Assembly: GCF_014651955.1 (NCBI RefSeq)
Contig: NZ_BMXW01000020.1
Coordinates: 1-64,000 of the forward strand
Origin: Shewanella fodinae
Lineage (GTDB): Bacteria > Pseudomonadota > Gammaproteobacteria > Enterobacterales > Shewanellaceae
Direction of reading: 5' to 3'
Length of the DNA stretch: 64,000 nt
Positions 18,293-30,745 of this stretch are shown here, piece after piece (within the stretch, counting starts at the first letter, position 1; every line of letters starts with the position of its first letter). The position numbers and the translations under genes are program-made. The notes under the pieces are model-generated. The model searched no databases and was not told the origin of the DNA. It worked only from the letters and a program-made list of their open reading frames with translations.

Positions 18293-19543
18293 ATGAGTGC
18301 TGATGGAACAGTTGCGGTAATCGGTGGTGGTATTGTCGGACGTTGTTGCGCATTGATGTTACAAAAGCAGGGAATTGCTACCCGCATCTTAGAGCGGGAA
18401 GAAGCTTTGACTGCGTCATCATGGAATAATGCTGGCCATATCGCCGTAGAACAGGTTACACCATTGGCGTCGTTAGCGGCCATGGCAACGGCTCCGAAAC
18501 GGCTGTTTATGGTGGGGGGCGCACTGGATTTTGCACTGACAGCGCCCGGCGTAATGAGCTGGGTTTGGCGTTATCTGCAAGCCTCCATGCCAAGTCCTTT
18601 CCGTCATGGGAAACAAGCGCTCAAAACACTTGTTAATGGTGCCGAAACGGCCTGGCAACAGTTGTTGCAGCAGTTAGATGCGGCTGACCTTTACCGAGAT
18701 CAAGGGCACTGGGTGCTATGGGAGTCAGACAGTTCTGTCCGCAAAGGTATGGCTAACTGGCAACATACGGATACTGGCAGCGTTTCTTTTGCTGAGTTGC
18801 CCAAAGCACTGTTGGCAACATTGCCAGCACTCAAAGTGCCCTTCTGTGGTGGCATCAGTTTCAGTGGTTCCGGCCAAATCTATGATATGCCTGCATTGGC
18901 TTCCTTGCTGAAAGCGCAATTTTTGGCAGCGGGGGGCGAATGGCTAAATGCCGATGTGGCGTCACTGCAGTTGCAAAGTGGCCGTGCCGAAGTGGTGCTG
19001 GCGAATGGCGAACACTGTCAATTTGACCAAGTGTTAGTGTGTGCCGGGGCCGCGTCTGGCAAGTTGCTGGCCACCATTCATCCCCATGTGCCGTTGATTG
19101 CCGAACGTGGCTATCACCTCGAAGTGAAGTGTGATGACAGCACTTGGCCTGAACATCTGCCGCCGCTGGTTTTTGAAGACCGTTCAATGATAGTGACCCG
19201 CTTTGCCAACACCTTACGGGCGTGTAGTTTTGTCGAATTTAACGCCTTAGATGCCAAAGCCGATCCGCGCAAATGGCAACAACTACGACGCCATTGTGAT
19301 GAGCTGGGTCTGCCATTTTCCGGTAACGTGAGTGAGTGGATGGGCGCGCGGCCAACCTTACCGGACTATCTACCTGCGATTGGTAAGAGTGACCGGGCCA
19401 ACAATCTGTACTATGCCTTTGGCCATCAACACCTGGGGCTGACCCTCGCAGCCAAGACGGCAATGCTGGTGGCGGAGATGGTACATAATCAACGTACTCC
19501 TTCAGCATTACAAGCATTTTCTCTTGCTAGATTTCAAAGATAA
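18293..19543 (+). CDS. FAD-dependent D-hydroxyproline dehydrogenase (DadA-like)
   Basis: 416 residues from the ATG at 18293. DAO-family flavoenzyme: an N-terminal Rossmann fold AVIGGGIVGRCCAL, a substrate domain, and the C-terminal FAD loop with FGHQHLGLTLA. It should oxidise cis-4-hydroxy-D-proline to 1-pyrroline-4-hydroxy-2-carboxylate and pass electrons to the respiratory chain. No clear ribosome site; an in-frame ATG at 18278 is possible, while starts farther upstream would include the operator. Function rests on the neighbouring deaminase and epimerase; alone it could be any D-amino-acid dehydrogenase. Confidence 0.85.
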   Translation: MSADGTVAVIGGGIVGRCCALMLQKQGIATRILEREEALTASSWNNAGHIAVEQVTPLASLAAMATAPKRLFMVGGALDFALTAPGVMSWVWRYLQASMPSPFRHGKQALKTLVNGAETAWQQLLQQLDAADLYRDQGHWVLWESDSSVRKGMANWQHTDTGSVSFAELPKALLATLPALKVPFCGGISFSGSGQIYDMPALASLLKAQFLAAGGEWLNADVASLQLQSGRAEVVLANGEHCQFDQVLVCAGAASGKLLATIHPHVPLIAERGYHLEVKCDDSTWPEHLPPLVFEDRSMIVTRFANTLRACSFVEFNALDAKADPRKWQQLRRHCDELGLPFSGNVSEWMGARPTLPDYLPAIGKSDRANNLYYAFGHQHLGLTLAAKTAMLVAEMVHNQRTPSALQAFSLARFQR

Positions 19544-19602
19544 GTTTTAAAAATTAATGTGTTATGACTATAACTTAAAAGCGAAGAAGTTAATGCTTGC
19601 CG

Positions 19603-19622
19603 TAATTTAGTATACGATATAA
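19603..19622. promoter_or_regulatory. GTATACGATAT operator before the deaminase-epimerase-dehydrogenase operon
   Basis: TAATTTA-GTATAC-GATATAA with core 19610-19615, 41 bases before the deaminase start. Its presence implies a second promoter inside the cluster, after the dehydrogenase gene. Confidence 0.6.
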
Positions 19623-19663
19623 CATATACATCAAGTTGATGTCAGAAACAGGATTACAGAAAG

Positions 19664-20569
19664 ATGAGTACAAGTACGATGAAATGGTCCGGGGTATTTC
19701 CGGCAGCCACCACCCAGTTTGATGAACAGTTAGCGGTGGACTTGGCTGCCACTCAGCAAGGTTTTGCTAAATTGCTGGAAGATGGTGTCGATGGACTGGT
19801 GGTGATTGGTACCTGTGGTGAAAATAACTCGCTGGAACCAGAAGAGAAGCGACAGATTATTGCAGCGGCGGCTGAGGTCAAAGGCAGTCATCCGATTATT
19901 GCCGGGGTAAGTGAGCTCACTACCGAACGTGCCATCAAGTTTGTCCAGGACGCCGAAGCACTTGGCGCCGATGCATTGATGCTACTTCCCGCCATGGTGT
20001 ACGTACCCACAGAAGATGAGCTGATTGCCCATTTTAAAGCGGTAGCGGCAGCCACCTCATTACCTATCATGTTGTATAACAATCCTACGGCTTATCGCGT
20101 TAACGTCAGTTTAGAATCATTGGCCAAGCTGGTGGACGTAAAAAATATTGTCGCCATCAAAGAAAGCTCAGCCGACACGCGTCGTTACACCGATCTGTAT
20201 AACGCTTACGGTGACCGGTTCCATATCCTAGCGGGGCTGGATGATGTCGCCCTGGAAGGCTTGACCTTGGGGGCTTGTGCTTGGATATCAGGGCTGACCT
20301 CGGCTTTTCCACAGGAATCGGTGGAACTGGTGCGGGCATTTAAAGCGGGCGATATGGCGCGAGCGCTGGAAATCTATCGCTGGTTTATGCCATTGCTGCA
20401 TTTGGACGCTGGGCACGATCTGGTGCAGTCCATCAAGTTAGCGGAACAGATTATGGGCCGAGGGACTGAACGAGTGCGTATGCCGCGCTTGCCGTTGAGT
20501 GGCGCGCGCCGTGATGAAGTGACAGCGATGGTTGAGAAAGCCGCTGCTACCAGACCTACTCAGGCTTAA
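19664..20569 (+). CDS. 1-pyrroline-4-hydroxy-2-carboxylate deaminase (DapA superfamily)
   Basis: 301 residues, a class I aldolase TIM barrel. Tyr138 (MLYNNPTAYR) and Schiff-base Lys166 (IVAIKESSAD) are the catalytic pair; GTCGENNSLEPEEK replaces the G-T-T-G-E loop of true dihydrodipicolinate synthase. It should deaminate and dehydrate the pyrroline to 2-oxoglutarate semialdehyde. Setting it between hydroxyproline genes argues against lysine synthesis. Translationally close (17 bases) to the epimerase. Confidence 0.87.
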   Translation: MSTSTMKWSGVFPAATTQFDEQLAVDLAATQQGFAKLLEDGVDGLVVIGTCGENNSLEPEEKRQIIAAAAEVKGSHPIIAGVSELTTERAIKFVQDAEALGADALMLLPAMVYVPTEDELIAHFKAVAAATSLPIMLYNNPTAYRVNVSLESLAKLVDVKNIVAIKESSADTRRYTDLYNAYGDRFHILAGLDDVALEGLTLGACAWISGLTSAFPQESVELVRAFKAGDMARALEIYRWFMPLLHLDAGHDLVQSIKLAEQIMGRGTERVRMPRLPLSGARRDEVTAMVEKAAATRPTQA

Positions 20570-20586
20570 CGGTACGAGAGGCCGCC

Positions 20587-21585
20587 ATGAGACATACATT
20601 TTTCTGCATTGATGGGCACACCGCGGGCAACCCGGTGCGGTTAGTGGTTGGGGGACATCCGCAGCTTGCTGGCAACAGTCTAAGTGATATGCGGGTGTGT
20701 TTTATGGAGCAGTTTGACTGGATCCGCAAAGGGCTGATGTTTGAACCGCGCGGGCATGACATGATGTCTGGTGGTTTTATCTATCCGCCCAAAGATCCGC
20801 GAGCAGATTTTGGCGTGGTATTTATTGAAACCAGCGGCTGTCTGCCCATGTGTGGCCATGGCTCGATTGGCATTATCACCTTTGGGCTGGAACATGGTCT
20901 GATCCAGCCAAAAACACCGGGTAAACTGGTGATGGAAGCACCCGCGGGGCTAATAGAAGTCAGCTACCAGCAACAAGGGCAGAAGGTTGAATGGGTGAAG
21001 TTGACCAACGTGCCTTCCTACTTGGCGGCAGAGGATATTCATATCGATATTCCCGGTTGCGGGCTGTTAACGGTCGATGTGTCCTATGGCGGTAACTATT
21101 ATGCGATTGTGGAGCCTCAGGCCAGTTACGCTGGGCTAGACAGCTTCAGCGCCGCCGATATTTTGCGCCTCAGCCCGTTGGTGCGCGCCGCAGTACGCGA
21201 ACAGTTTCAGCCGGTACATCCGCTAAACCCAGCCATTAAAGGGGTTAGCCATGTGTTGTGGGCGGATAAGCCAGCATCAGCCGATGCTCACGGGCGTAAT
21301 GCGGTGTTTTATGGCGATAAAGCTATCGATCGCAGCCCCTGTGGTACTGGTACTTCTGCGCGCATGGCACACCTAGTGGCAAAAGGCCGACTCGCGGTAG
21401 GCGACACCTTTGTTCATGAAAGTTATATCAAAAGCCGTTTTATCGGCAGGGTCGAAGCCGCCACTGAGCTGGCGGGCCATCCTGCTATCATTCCGTCCAT
21501 TCAGGGCACAGCTTACACCACAGGTTTCAATCAGATCTGGATTGATGATGACGAGCCTTTTGCGGAGGGTTTTCAGGTTGTTTGA
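20587..21585 (+). CDS. 4-hydroxyproline 2-epimerase (proline racemase family)
   Basis: 332 residues. Both catalytic cysteines are present: Cys89 in PMCGHGSIG and Cys252 in DRSPCGTGTSARM. A Thr at the second position would mean trans-3-hydroxyproline dehydratase, so the two-base epimerase mechanism is indicated. It converts trans-4-hydroxy-L-proline to cis-4-hydroxy-D-proline, the entry step of the pathway. GAGAGG ribosome site; same operon as the deaminase and aldehyde dehydrogenase. Confidence 0.93.
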   Translation: MRHTFFCIDGHTAGNPVRLVVGGHPQLAGNSLSDMRVCFMEQFDWIRKGLMFEPRGHDMMSGGFIYPPKDPRADFGVVFIETSGCLPMCGHGSIGIITFGLEHGLIQPKTPGKLVMEAPAGLIEVSYQQQGQKVEWVKLTNVPSYLAAEDIHIDIPGCGLLTVDVSYGGNYYAIVEPQASYAGLDSFSAADILRLSPLVRAAVREQFQPVHPLNPAIKGVSHVLWADKPASADAHGRNAVFYGDKAIDRSPCGTGTSARMAHLVAKGRLAVGDTFVHESYIKSRFIGRVEAATELAGHPAIIPSIQGTAYTTGFNQIWIDDDEPFAEGFQVV

Positions 21586-21611
21586 CAACCGGTGACAGGA
21601 GAAAACACTAG

Positions 21612-23048
21612 ATGCAGATTATTCATCTGAGCCATCACATCGGTGGCACCGACGTCAGCGGCACCGCCGTATTGCAGCAGCAGAATCCTGCCAAGGCTGA
21701 CGATTTACAAATTACAATTCCGGCGGCAGATGCCAATGTCGTCGAGCAAGCCGTGACTGCCGCTAAAGCGGCGTTTGCGGTATTTCGCGATCAAGGCATT
21801 GAAAAGCGTGCAGATGCCTTAGCAAAAGTGCAGCAGTTGATTGTGCAACATAGCGATGAGTTATCGCAGTTGATCACCCGTGAAACCGGTAAGACGTTTG
21901 CTGACTCCAAAGGTGAAGTGGGCCGCGCTGCCCGTATTTTCGGCTTTTTTGCCGGTGAAGCGCTGCGCATTGTCGGCGAGCGACTGGAATCCACCCGCAA
22001 CGGTGCCATGGTGGAAGTGGAATATGCGCCTGTCGGCGTTATCGGGCAGATCACTCCTTGGAATTTTCCCATTGCCATCCCCGCTTGGAAGATTGCCCCA
22101 GCCTTGGCATTTGGTAATACCGTGGTGTGGAAACCCTCTGAAATCTCTTCGGCCACTGCGGCGCGCTTGATGGCACTCATTCACGAAGCTGGCGTGCTGC
22201 CTGGTGCCGTTAACATGGTCCTTGGCGGTGGCGAAACCGGCGCGGCTATCTGCGCTAATGCAGGCATCGATGCACTGAGTTTCACTGGCTCTCAAGCTAC
22301 CGGCAAGAAAGTGCGGTTGGCGGCCATGGAACGTGCAATCCCGGTACAAACCGAAATGGGCGGCGTTAATGCACTGTTGGTGCTGGCGGATGCCGATGTG
22401 GATGCCGCCGTGGAAAATGCCTTAAATGGCGCGTTTTTCGCTGCAGGTGAACGTTGTACGGCCACCTCCCGTATTGTGGTAGAACAGGCGATTGCCGATG
22501 AATTTGTCAGCAAGCTGGTGGCGCGGATCAAGCAACTTAAACTCGGTGACCCGCTGGATGCCGCAACCCAAATTGGCCCCTTGGCTTCCCCTAATCAAAA
22601 AGCACTGATCAGCGGCCAAACTGCCAAGATGGAACAATATCCTGGCGCGCAACTTGTCTGTGGTGGCACTGCGGTGGAGATGCCCGCATGTTTCTTTGCC
22701 CCGACCCTGTTTGATCATGCCAAAGCCGATGATCCGATCGCGTTGGAAGAGATCTTCGGCCCAGTTGCTGCGGTGTTCCGGGTCAAGGATTATGCAGAAG
22801 GGTTGGCAATGGTGAATAACAGCCGTTTTGGTTTGTCGGCGGGTTTATGCACTAACTCGTTGAAATATGCCGAGCATTTCAAACGTTACGCTAAATCTGG
22901 GATGATAATGATCAACTTGCCTACCGCTGGGATTGATTACCATGTGCCATTTGGCGGCGTGGGCGCTTCCAGTTATGGTGCCCGTGAGCAGGGCCGTGCG
23001 GCGAAAGCCTTCTATACGGTGGCAAAAACCACTTATCTGAAAGCTTAG
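21612..23048 (+). CDS. 2-oxoglutarate semialdehyde dehydrogenase (aldehyde dehydrogenase family)
   Basis: 478 residues. Full ALDH set: [12 protein letters not shown] with Asn151, the cofactor segment FTGSQATGK, general base Glu248 (TEMGG) and nucleophile Cys282 (AAGERCTAT). It oxidises 2-oxoglutarate semialdehyde to 2-oxoglutarate, feeding the TCA cycle. A related glutarate or succinate semialdehyde activity cannot be excluded by sequence; position after the epimerase supports the hydroxyproline role. A strong terminator follows. Confidence 0.9.
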   Translation: MQIIHLSHHIGGTDVSGTAVLQQQNPAKADDLQITIPAADANVVEQAVTAAKAAFAVFRDQGIEKRADALAKVQQLIVQHSDELSQLITRETGKTFADSKGEVGRAARIFGFFAGEALRIVGERLESTRNGAMVEVEYAPVGVIGQITPWNFPIAIPAWKIAPALAFGNTVVWKPSEISSATAARLMALIHEAGVLPGAVNMVLGGGETGAAICANAGIDALSFTGSQATGKKVRLAAMERAIPVQTEMGGVNALLVLADADVDAAVENALNGAFFAAGERCTATSRIVVEQAIADEFVSKLVARIKQLKLGDPLDAATQIGPLASPNQKALISGQTAKMEQYPGAQLVCGGTAVEMPACFFAPTLFDHAKADDPIALEEIFGPVAAVFRVKDYAEGLAMVNNSRFGLSAGLCTNSLKYAEHFKRYAKSGMIMINLPTAGIDYHVPFGGVGASSYGAREQGRAAKAFYTVAKTTYLKA

Positions 23049-23057
23049 GTGTCATCT

Positions 23058-26261
<3,204 letters not shown>

Positions 26262-26501
26262 TTTTTCTGGTTAATCGCGGGCTGTTAATCGCTGCCCGCC
26301 ACACAGTGTCCTGCGCAATCACAGCGCTTAGCATACTGATACATTCAAACTCAGGTCGCTGTCGGAGAGCGACAGCACTAGGGTGAATGGTAGTCAGTAC
26401 TACGGCTGTCTATGTGCCGCAGTTTTTATGAATAATGCTATTGAAAACAGTATGTAAGTCTTACACTAAGGCGGTGTTTTGTCCTCTTGGTAAAAACGGT
26501 T
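26262..26501. other. Intergenic region after the GH2 gene with a GCTGTCG hairpin
   Basis: 240 bases, no gene. Contains a perfect 7-bp stem GCTGTCG/CGACAGC (26358-26364 with 26370-26376) with a five-base loop and no T-run, so it may be an RNA-stabilising hairpin more than a classical terminator. Confidence 0.4.
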
Positions 26502-27434
26502 ATGCCCTTCACTGCGCAAACTCTGCGGAGCCTCCGAGCTTGGCAATGCCTGCTGGCGTTGTTATTGATGTTGATTTGTTGTGCAGGGAGGTCTGCTGAT
26601 GTGACACCCACGGTGTTTCGTTATCAGGCTGCAGAAGGCAACTTGGATGGACGTAAAGCTTTCGTCAAGGAGGCATTGCAGCTGGCATTGGAAAAAACGC
26701 AGGATGAATATGGCCCGTTTGTTATGCAGGAGGCCGGAAACTATCTGAATAAAGCCAGGTTACTGCGCGAATTACAGCAGGGTCACTTTGACAATATGTT
26801 TGTTCGGGCGTCGGTAACCGATGAGATGCTTACCGACTTTGCGGTGGTGGCATTCCCGTTGGCTCGTGGTATGGACGGCTATCGGGTGGCATTCATCCGG
26901 GCTGAAGGAACTGAGCTGCAGCGTTTTTGTCAGCTCGATAAAGCAGCACTGCAACAGCTGAGTATTGTTCAAGGGATCGGTTGGCTGGATAGCAAGATAC
27001 TGCTGGCCAATGGCTTCAAAGTGCAACAGGTCAACCAGTATGAGAATATGTTTAATATGTTGCGAGCAAGCCGTGCCGACCTGTTTTTCCGCGCAGTGAA
27101 TGAGATTGATATTGAGCGACAAAACGCCGTTCATGATTACGGCATGTTGCAGGTGGAACCTTGTCTGGCGCTGTATTACCCATTGCCACGTTTTTTCGTT
27201 ACCGATAAAAATAACGCACAAAATGCACAACGTGTTTATCTTGGGCTGGTGCGGGCTTATGAAGATGGCAGTTTTATCCGTTTATGGAACCGTTATTTTG
27301 AACCGTCCATTAATCGATTACAGCAGCGGCGGATTATTCGGTTAGACAATCCCTTTATTAAAACATTGGATCCACAATATCAGCGCTACAACATCAATTT
27401 GCAGCCATCCCCTCTAGCGCCAATCAACAAATAA
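26502..27434 (+). CDS. Exported solute-binding-like protein, orphan
   Basis: About 310 residues from the ATG at 26502 (a TTG lies five codons earlier; neither has a good ribosome site). A signal peptide (LLALLLMLICCAGRSA) precedes a type 2 periplasmic-binding fold, as in the amino-acid-binding and polar-amino-acid families; phrases such as FRYQAAEGNLDGRKAFVKEAL and VQGIGWLDSKIL fit transporter-like proteins seen alone in Shewanella and Vibrio. No permease or ATPase is adjacent, so it may be a sensor accessory or have lost its transporter. Ligand unknown. Confidence 0.65.
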   Translation: MPFTAQTLRSLRAWQCLLALLLMLICCAGRSADVTPTVFRYQAAEGNLDGRKAFVKEALQLALEKTQDEYGPFVMQEAGNYLNKARLLRELQQGHFDNMFVRASVTDEMLTDFAVVAFPLARGMDGYRVAFIRAEGTELQRFCQLDKAALQQLSIVQGIGWLDSKILLANGFKVQQVNQYENMFNMLRASRADLFFRAVNEIDIERQNAVHDYGMLQVEPCLALYYPLPRFFVTDKNNAQNAQRVYLGLVRAYEDGSFIRLWNRYFEPSINRLQQRRIIRLDNPFIKTLDPQYQRYNINLQPSPLAPINK

Positions 27435-27435
27435 C

Positions 27436-27458
27436 AAAGCCCCGCTATTGCGAGGCTT
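27436..27458 (-). terminator. Hairpin after the Asr-like gene
   Basis: Stem AAGCC-CGC/GCG-GGCTT with one C-A mismatch and loop TATT; read on the minus strand it is followed by a moderately T-rich stretch. Lies between the convergent binding-protein and Asr-like genes. Confidence 0.55.
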
Positions 27459-27477
27459 CGACTGTACTGCAATGAGA

Positions 27478-27738
27478 TTATTCTGCAGTTTTGGCAGCTT
27501 GAGGCTGAGCTTCAGTTGCTGGGGCTTTTTTCTCTGCTTTCTTAGCCTGTTTTTTCACAACTTTCTTTTCAGCTTTCTTGTGATGCTGTTTTTTCACCTG
27601 TTTAACTTGAGGATTAGTGCTGTGTTGGGTAGCAACCTGTGGTGCAGTTTCAGTGCTAGTAGTAGGTTCAGCAGCCATAACAGCGGCGGTATTCAGGGCA
27701 AAAACAGCGGCAATGGCCAGTGGCAGCATTTTTTTCAT
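27478..27738 (-). CDS. Asr-like acid-shock protein, Lys/Ala-rich periplasmic
   Basis: 86 residues. Signal peptide MKKMLPLAIAAVFALNTAAVMA, then a mature part dominated by Lys, Ala, Gln, Thr and Pro with repeats of KKAEKK type, the composition of the Asr acid-shock protein. It is immediately downstream of an RstBA-like system on the same strand; in E. coli RstA activates asr, so the adjacency is telling. Low complexity prevents a firmer orthology call. Confidence 0.72.
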   Translation of the reverse strand: MKKMLPLAIAAVFALNTAAVMAAEPTTSTETAPQVATQHSTNPQVKQVKKQHHKKAEKKVVKKQAKKAEKKAPATEAQPQAAKTAE

Positions 27739-27789
27739 AATTCAGACCTCGGATAGACTCGGGAGCCCGGTGCTCCTTTGCTAGTTATA

Positions 27790-29118
27790 TTAGGCAGCTG
27801 GATGCTGCGGGTCTGTGCTGCTCTGGTAACCGTTTGTATCCAAATGTACAGGCAACTTTAAGCAAAAAAGCGCCCCTTGGTTGCTGGGTTGTAAGCTGAT
27901 TTCTCCGCCATGTAACTGGGCAATACTGCGGACAATTGCCAAGCCTAAGCCAATGCCACCGGTGCGTCGGTCGCGGCTTTCATCAAGCCTGACAAAAGGC
28001 TCAAAGATGCGCTGGGCTTCTTTTGTTGCGACTCCTGGGCCATCATCCTGCACTGACAGGCAAATCCATTGGGGGGTGTCCTGTGTCAGCCGGATCTGCA
28101 CCTCACTGTGACCATGACGCACTGCATTGCCCACTAGATTATCCATCGCCCGCGCTAACAAGCGCACATCACCGCGCCAATATATCGGTGCCATAGGACA
28201 ACTGAGCGTCACCCGGTGTGCCGCGCCTTGTGCCTGCCAGTCGGCCAAGCGTTCTCTGGCCCATTGTCCCAACTCCATATCACTCAACTGTAACGGTAGT
28301 TCTGGTTGATTGAGTCGGCTGTAGGTCAACATCTCTTCGATCAGAAACTCCAAGGCCTCAATGTCATGTTCCAATGCCGCACTGTCAGCCTGACTTGGTG
28401 CCGGTTCCAGTAACGCCAGGCGGTAACGCAAACGTACCAAGGGCGTACGCAGTTCATGGGCAATGGCATCGGTAAGCTGTTTACGGCCACTGATAAGTTC
28501 CTGTAACCGTTGTGCCATCTGGTCAAAAGTATGACCTAAGGTTGCCAGACTACTGCTATTGTCCAGTGCGGCTCTGGCGTTGAGTTCACCGTTACCTAAG
28601 CGCTTGGCGGCGGCTTCTAACTGCTGCATATCGCGCCAATGTGGTCGCATCCACAACAGAATAGGGATTGCCAGCGATAGCCCTAGCAACACAATAAAAC
28701 CCAATACCAGCCAGTGCTGTTCGTGTCGGAACGACAAATAAGGCACCGGACCGATAATCAGTACCATATTACTATTGGGGATGCGCTGGCGAAACGTGGC
28801 GTCGTCCTCAACTATCACGATATTGCCAGCTTGTAGAAAAGCGATATCTTCTCGGGCCAGCGGTTGGGTATCCAGTGGTGCCGTGTGTAATGCCAGATGC
28901 AGCCGTTGGCTGAAATCATCGACTTTGGCAGGCCACTGCGGCTGTGGCACGGTAGCTAATTCCTGCGTAAGGCGGTCCAGAAAATCCTGTACCAAGCCTT
29001 CCAGATAGCGGTTGCCGGTGCGCTCTTCGGTAAATTGGTAGATGCCTCCCATCAGCAATGCCGCCACCAGAAAACAACCAAATACCAGCAGGTAGAATTG
29101 GGTAAATAGATGACGCAT
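27790..29118 (-). CDS. rstB: Sensor histidine kinase RstB
   Basis: 442 residues. Transmembrane helices at about 6-26 and 137-157 flank a periplasmic sensor; a HAMP domain (about 160-210) leads to the phosphorylation helix IAHELRTPLVRLRYRL, very close to E. coli RstB. N box DNLVGNAVRHG, G1 DDGPGV and G2 GGIGLGLAI are all intact. The start is three bases past the rstA stop. RstB responds to low Mg2+/acid via PhoPQ in enterics; the signal here is unknown. Confidence 0.9.
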   Translation of the reverse strand: MRHLFTQFYLLVFGCFLVAALLMGGIYQFTEERTGNRYLEGLVQDFLDRLTQELATVPQPQWPAKVDDFSQRLHLALHTAPLDTQPLAREDIAFLQAGNIVIVEDDATFRQRIPNSNMVLIIGPVPYLSFRHEQHWLVLGFIVLLGLSLAIPILLWMRPHWRDMQQLEAAAKRLGNGELNARAALDNSSSLATLGHTFDQMAQRLQELISGRKQLTDAIAHELRTPLVRLRYRLALLEPAPSQADSAALEHDIEALEFLIEEMLTYSRLNQPELPLQLSDMELGQWARERLADWQAQGAAHRVTLSCPMAPIYWRGDVRLLARAMDNLVGNAVRHGHSEVQIRLTQDTPQWICLSVQDDGPGVATKEAQRIFEPFVRLDESRDRRTGGIGLGLAIVRSIAQLHGGEISLQPSNQGALFCLKLPVHLDTNGYQSSTDPQHPAA

Positions 29119-29121
29119 CGT

Positions 29122-29826
29122 TTATGACCACTCATCCGCAACTAACAGATAGCCCTTGTTACGAATAGTTTTGATCCGAGTGGGCAGTTCAGCGTTATCT
29201 CCCAGTTTCTGCCTGAGCCTGGATATCGCCACATCCATGCTGCGATCTATCCCATCATATTCGCGACCCTTGAGTTGTTTGAACAGCGTTTCACGGCTGA
29301 GGATCTGGCCGCTATGACTCGCCAATTGCCACAGCAGTTCAAAATCACTGGTGGACAGTGCTACCGCTTGTCCCTGTAACCTGACGTCGCGGCTGTTATA
29401 GTCGATGATTAATGTCCCCAACTGCAGGCGGCCAGACATTTTTGGCGGTTGCTGCGGGGTGATACTGGCAAGCTGCCGCAGTTGTACCCGCAACCGCGCA
29501 ACCAACACGTTAGGCGGTGTGGTCTTCAGAATGTAATCATTCGCGCCGAGTTCCAGTGCCAGCACTTGATTCATATCGCTGTCGAGCGACGTCAACATCA
29601 CAATCGGTCCGTGAAAACTCTGGCGCAGTTTGCGGCACAGCGACAGACCATCCATACCCGGTAACATGATATCCAGCAGAATGAGCTCGGGCTTTTCTTC
29701 CTGTACCCGCTGTAATGCAAGGTCGCCACGATTTTCCACCACTACCTGCATATCATGTTTTGCCAGCCAGTCGCTAATCAACTGACCAATTTCTGGTTCG
29801 TCTTCTACGAGTAAAATACGGTGCAT
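29122..29826 (-). CDS. rstA: Response regulator RstA (OmpR family)
   Basis: 234 residues. Receiver domain 1-120 with acidic pair EDE at 8-10, phosphoacceptor Asp in LLDIMLPGMDG and the conserved Lys in ILKTTPPNVLVARL; C-terminal OmpR/PhoB winged helix (about 135-230). First gene of rstA-rstB-asr-like. Confidence 0.9.
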   Translation of the reverse strand: MHRILLVEDEPEIGQLISDWLAKHDMQVVVENRGDLALQRVQEEKPELILLDIMLPGMDGLSLCRKLRQSFHGPIVMLTSLDSDMNQVLALELGANDYILKTTPPNVLVARLRVQLRQLASITPQQPPKMSGRLQLGTLIIDYNSRDVRLQGQAVALSTSDFELLWQLASHSGQILSRETLFKQLKGREYDGIDRSMDVAISRLRQKLGDNAELPTRIKTIRNKGYLLVADEWS

Positions 29827-30038
29827 ATACTCTCCTGCTAAGTAGCATCAGCATAACGCAGCGGTTGGGGAAGAAAATGGGGCACTGTAAATATTTCCAG
29901 CCACGCCATGCTGGATAAACGTTGCTGCCTTAATTAACTCTGTCGATTAAAAGGGATTTGTAGTAGATTTTGTCGGCGATTATCAGGGGGCATGGTTGCT
30001 TTCCTCGTAAGTTTTTCGGGCATAGCCAAGGAGTTTTC

Positions 30039-30482
30039 ATGAAATTAGCGTTGATATTGTGTGCATTTGCGTTTGCTATTAGCGGTTGCCAATCTACCTC
30101 ACCGCAAACCAATGCCGCGGCCACTCAGTATGTTGACTTAACCCAGGCATCATCCCAAGAGATGGCGAGCTATTGGGTGCTTAAGCATCGTGAGGAACCA
30201 CGATATCCGGTTGAAATGGCGAAAAATTTCGAAGCAGGATGTGTAAAACTGCTGCTGGCAATTAACGCCGATGGAAAAGTTGATTACGTCAAACTCTTGC
30301 AATCTTATCCACAAGACGTATTTGATTTTGCTTCAGCCGAAGCTGTAGGTAAGTGGCGTTGGACGGCTGCCAGTAGCAATCCGCAACACCAGCCAGTGTT
30401 GACTATCGTTGACTTATCATTCAAGACCAGCGGTTCGCGCAATCTTAAGCAATGGCAGCAACATTGTGGTACTGCCAGTTAA
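30039..30482 (+). CDS. Small lipoprotein with TonB C-terminal-like domain
   Basis: 147 residues from the ATG at 30039, which has an AAGGAG ribosome site. Lipobox AISGC (Cys18), a linker, then REEPRYPVEMAKNFEAGCVKLLLAINADGKVDYVKLLQS, split here as PRYPVEMAKNFEAGCVKL and NADGKVDYVKL, the signature of the TonB C-terminal fold. There is no ExbB/ExbD or transmembrane energy-coupling part, so it cannot be a standard TonB; such orphan lipoproteins are of unknown role. Confidence 0.75.
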   Translation: MKLALILCAFAFAISGCQSTSPQTNAAATQYVDLTQASSQEMASYWVLKHREEPRYPVEMAKNFEAGCVKLLLAINADGKVDYVKLLQSYPQDVFDFASAEAVGKWRWTAASSNPQHQPVLTIVDLSFKTSGSRNLKQWQQHCGTAS

Positions 30483-30592
30483 CGGATGCCAGGGCAGTCA
30501 ATGACTGCCTATTCTAGCCGTTTGTTGCCAGTTTAGTTTCTTCTCTTTCTGTCCTACAGATAGTGCGTTGTAAATTTAAGCAATTCCTGAAC

Positions 30593-30622
30593 TGCAATTC
30601 ATACCGATAATTTGCATTTCAT
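30593..30622 (+). promoter_or_regulatory. Direct repeat before yhjX, candidate YpdB (PyrR) binding site
   Basis: TGCAATTCAT (30593-30602) and TGCATTTCAT (30613-30622) are direct repeats with one mismatch and a ten-base spacer, so both face the same side of the helix. E. coli YpdB is known to bind a tandem GGCATTTCAT-type repeat before yhjX. It lies about 125 bases before the yhjX start. Confidence 0.65.
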
Positions 30623-30745
30623 TCCGGCCTGGAGGCAACTCATTTTATCTTTGGCCGCGGCTATTGTGGTGGTATAGCAGAAGGCGTTTATTGACCTCAT
30701 CAACAGCGAACTTCAGCGGATAAACCCGCTTGCGAGGAGTATGTT

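Noticed and set aside
19664-20569. Second dihydrodipicolinate synthase for lysine synthesis
   Set aside because: DapA superfamily only; the G-T-C-G-E loop and hydroxyproline neighbours fit the pyrroline-carboxylate deaminase.
20587-21585. trans-3-hydroxyproline dehydratase
   Set aside because: Both catalytic cysteines (89 and 252) are present; the dehydratase has Thr at the second position.
21861-22349. 162-codon minus-strand frame
   Set aside because: Antisense to the aldehyde dehydrogenase with intact active site; no signals of its own.
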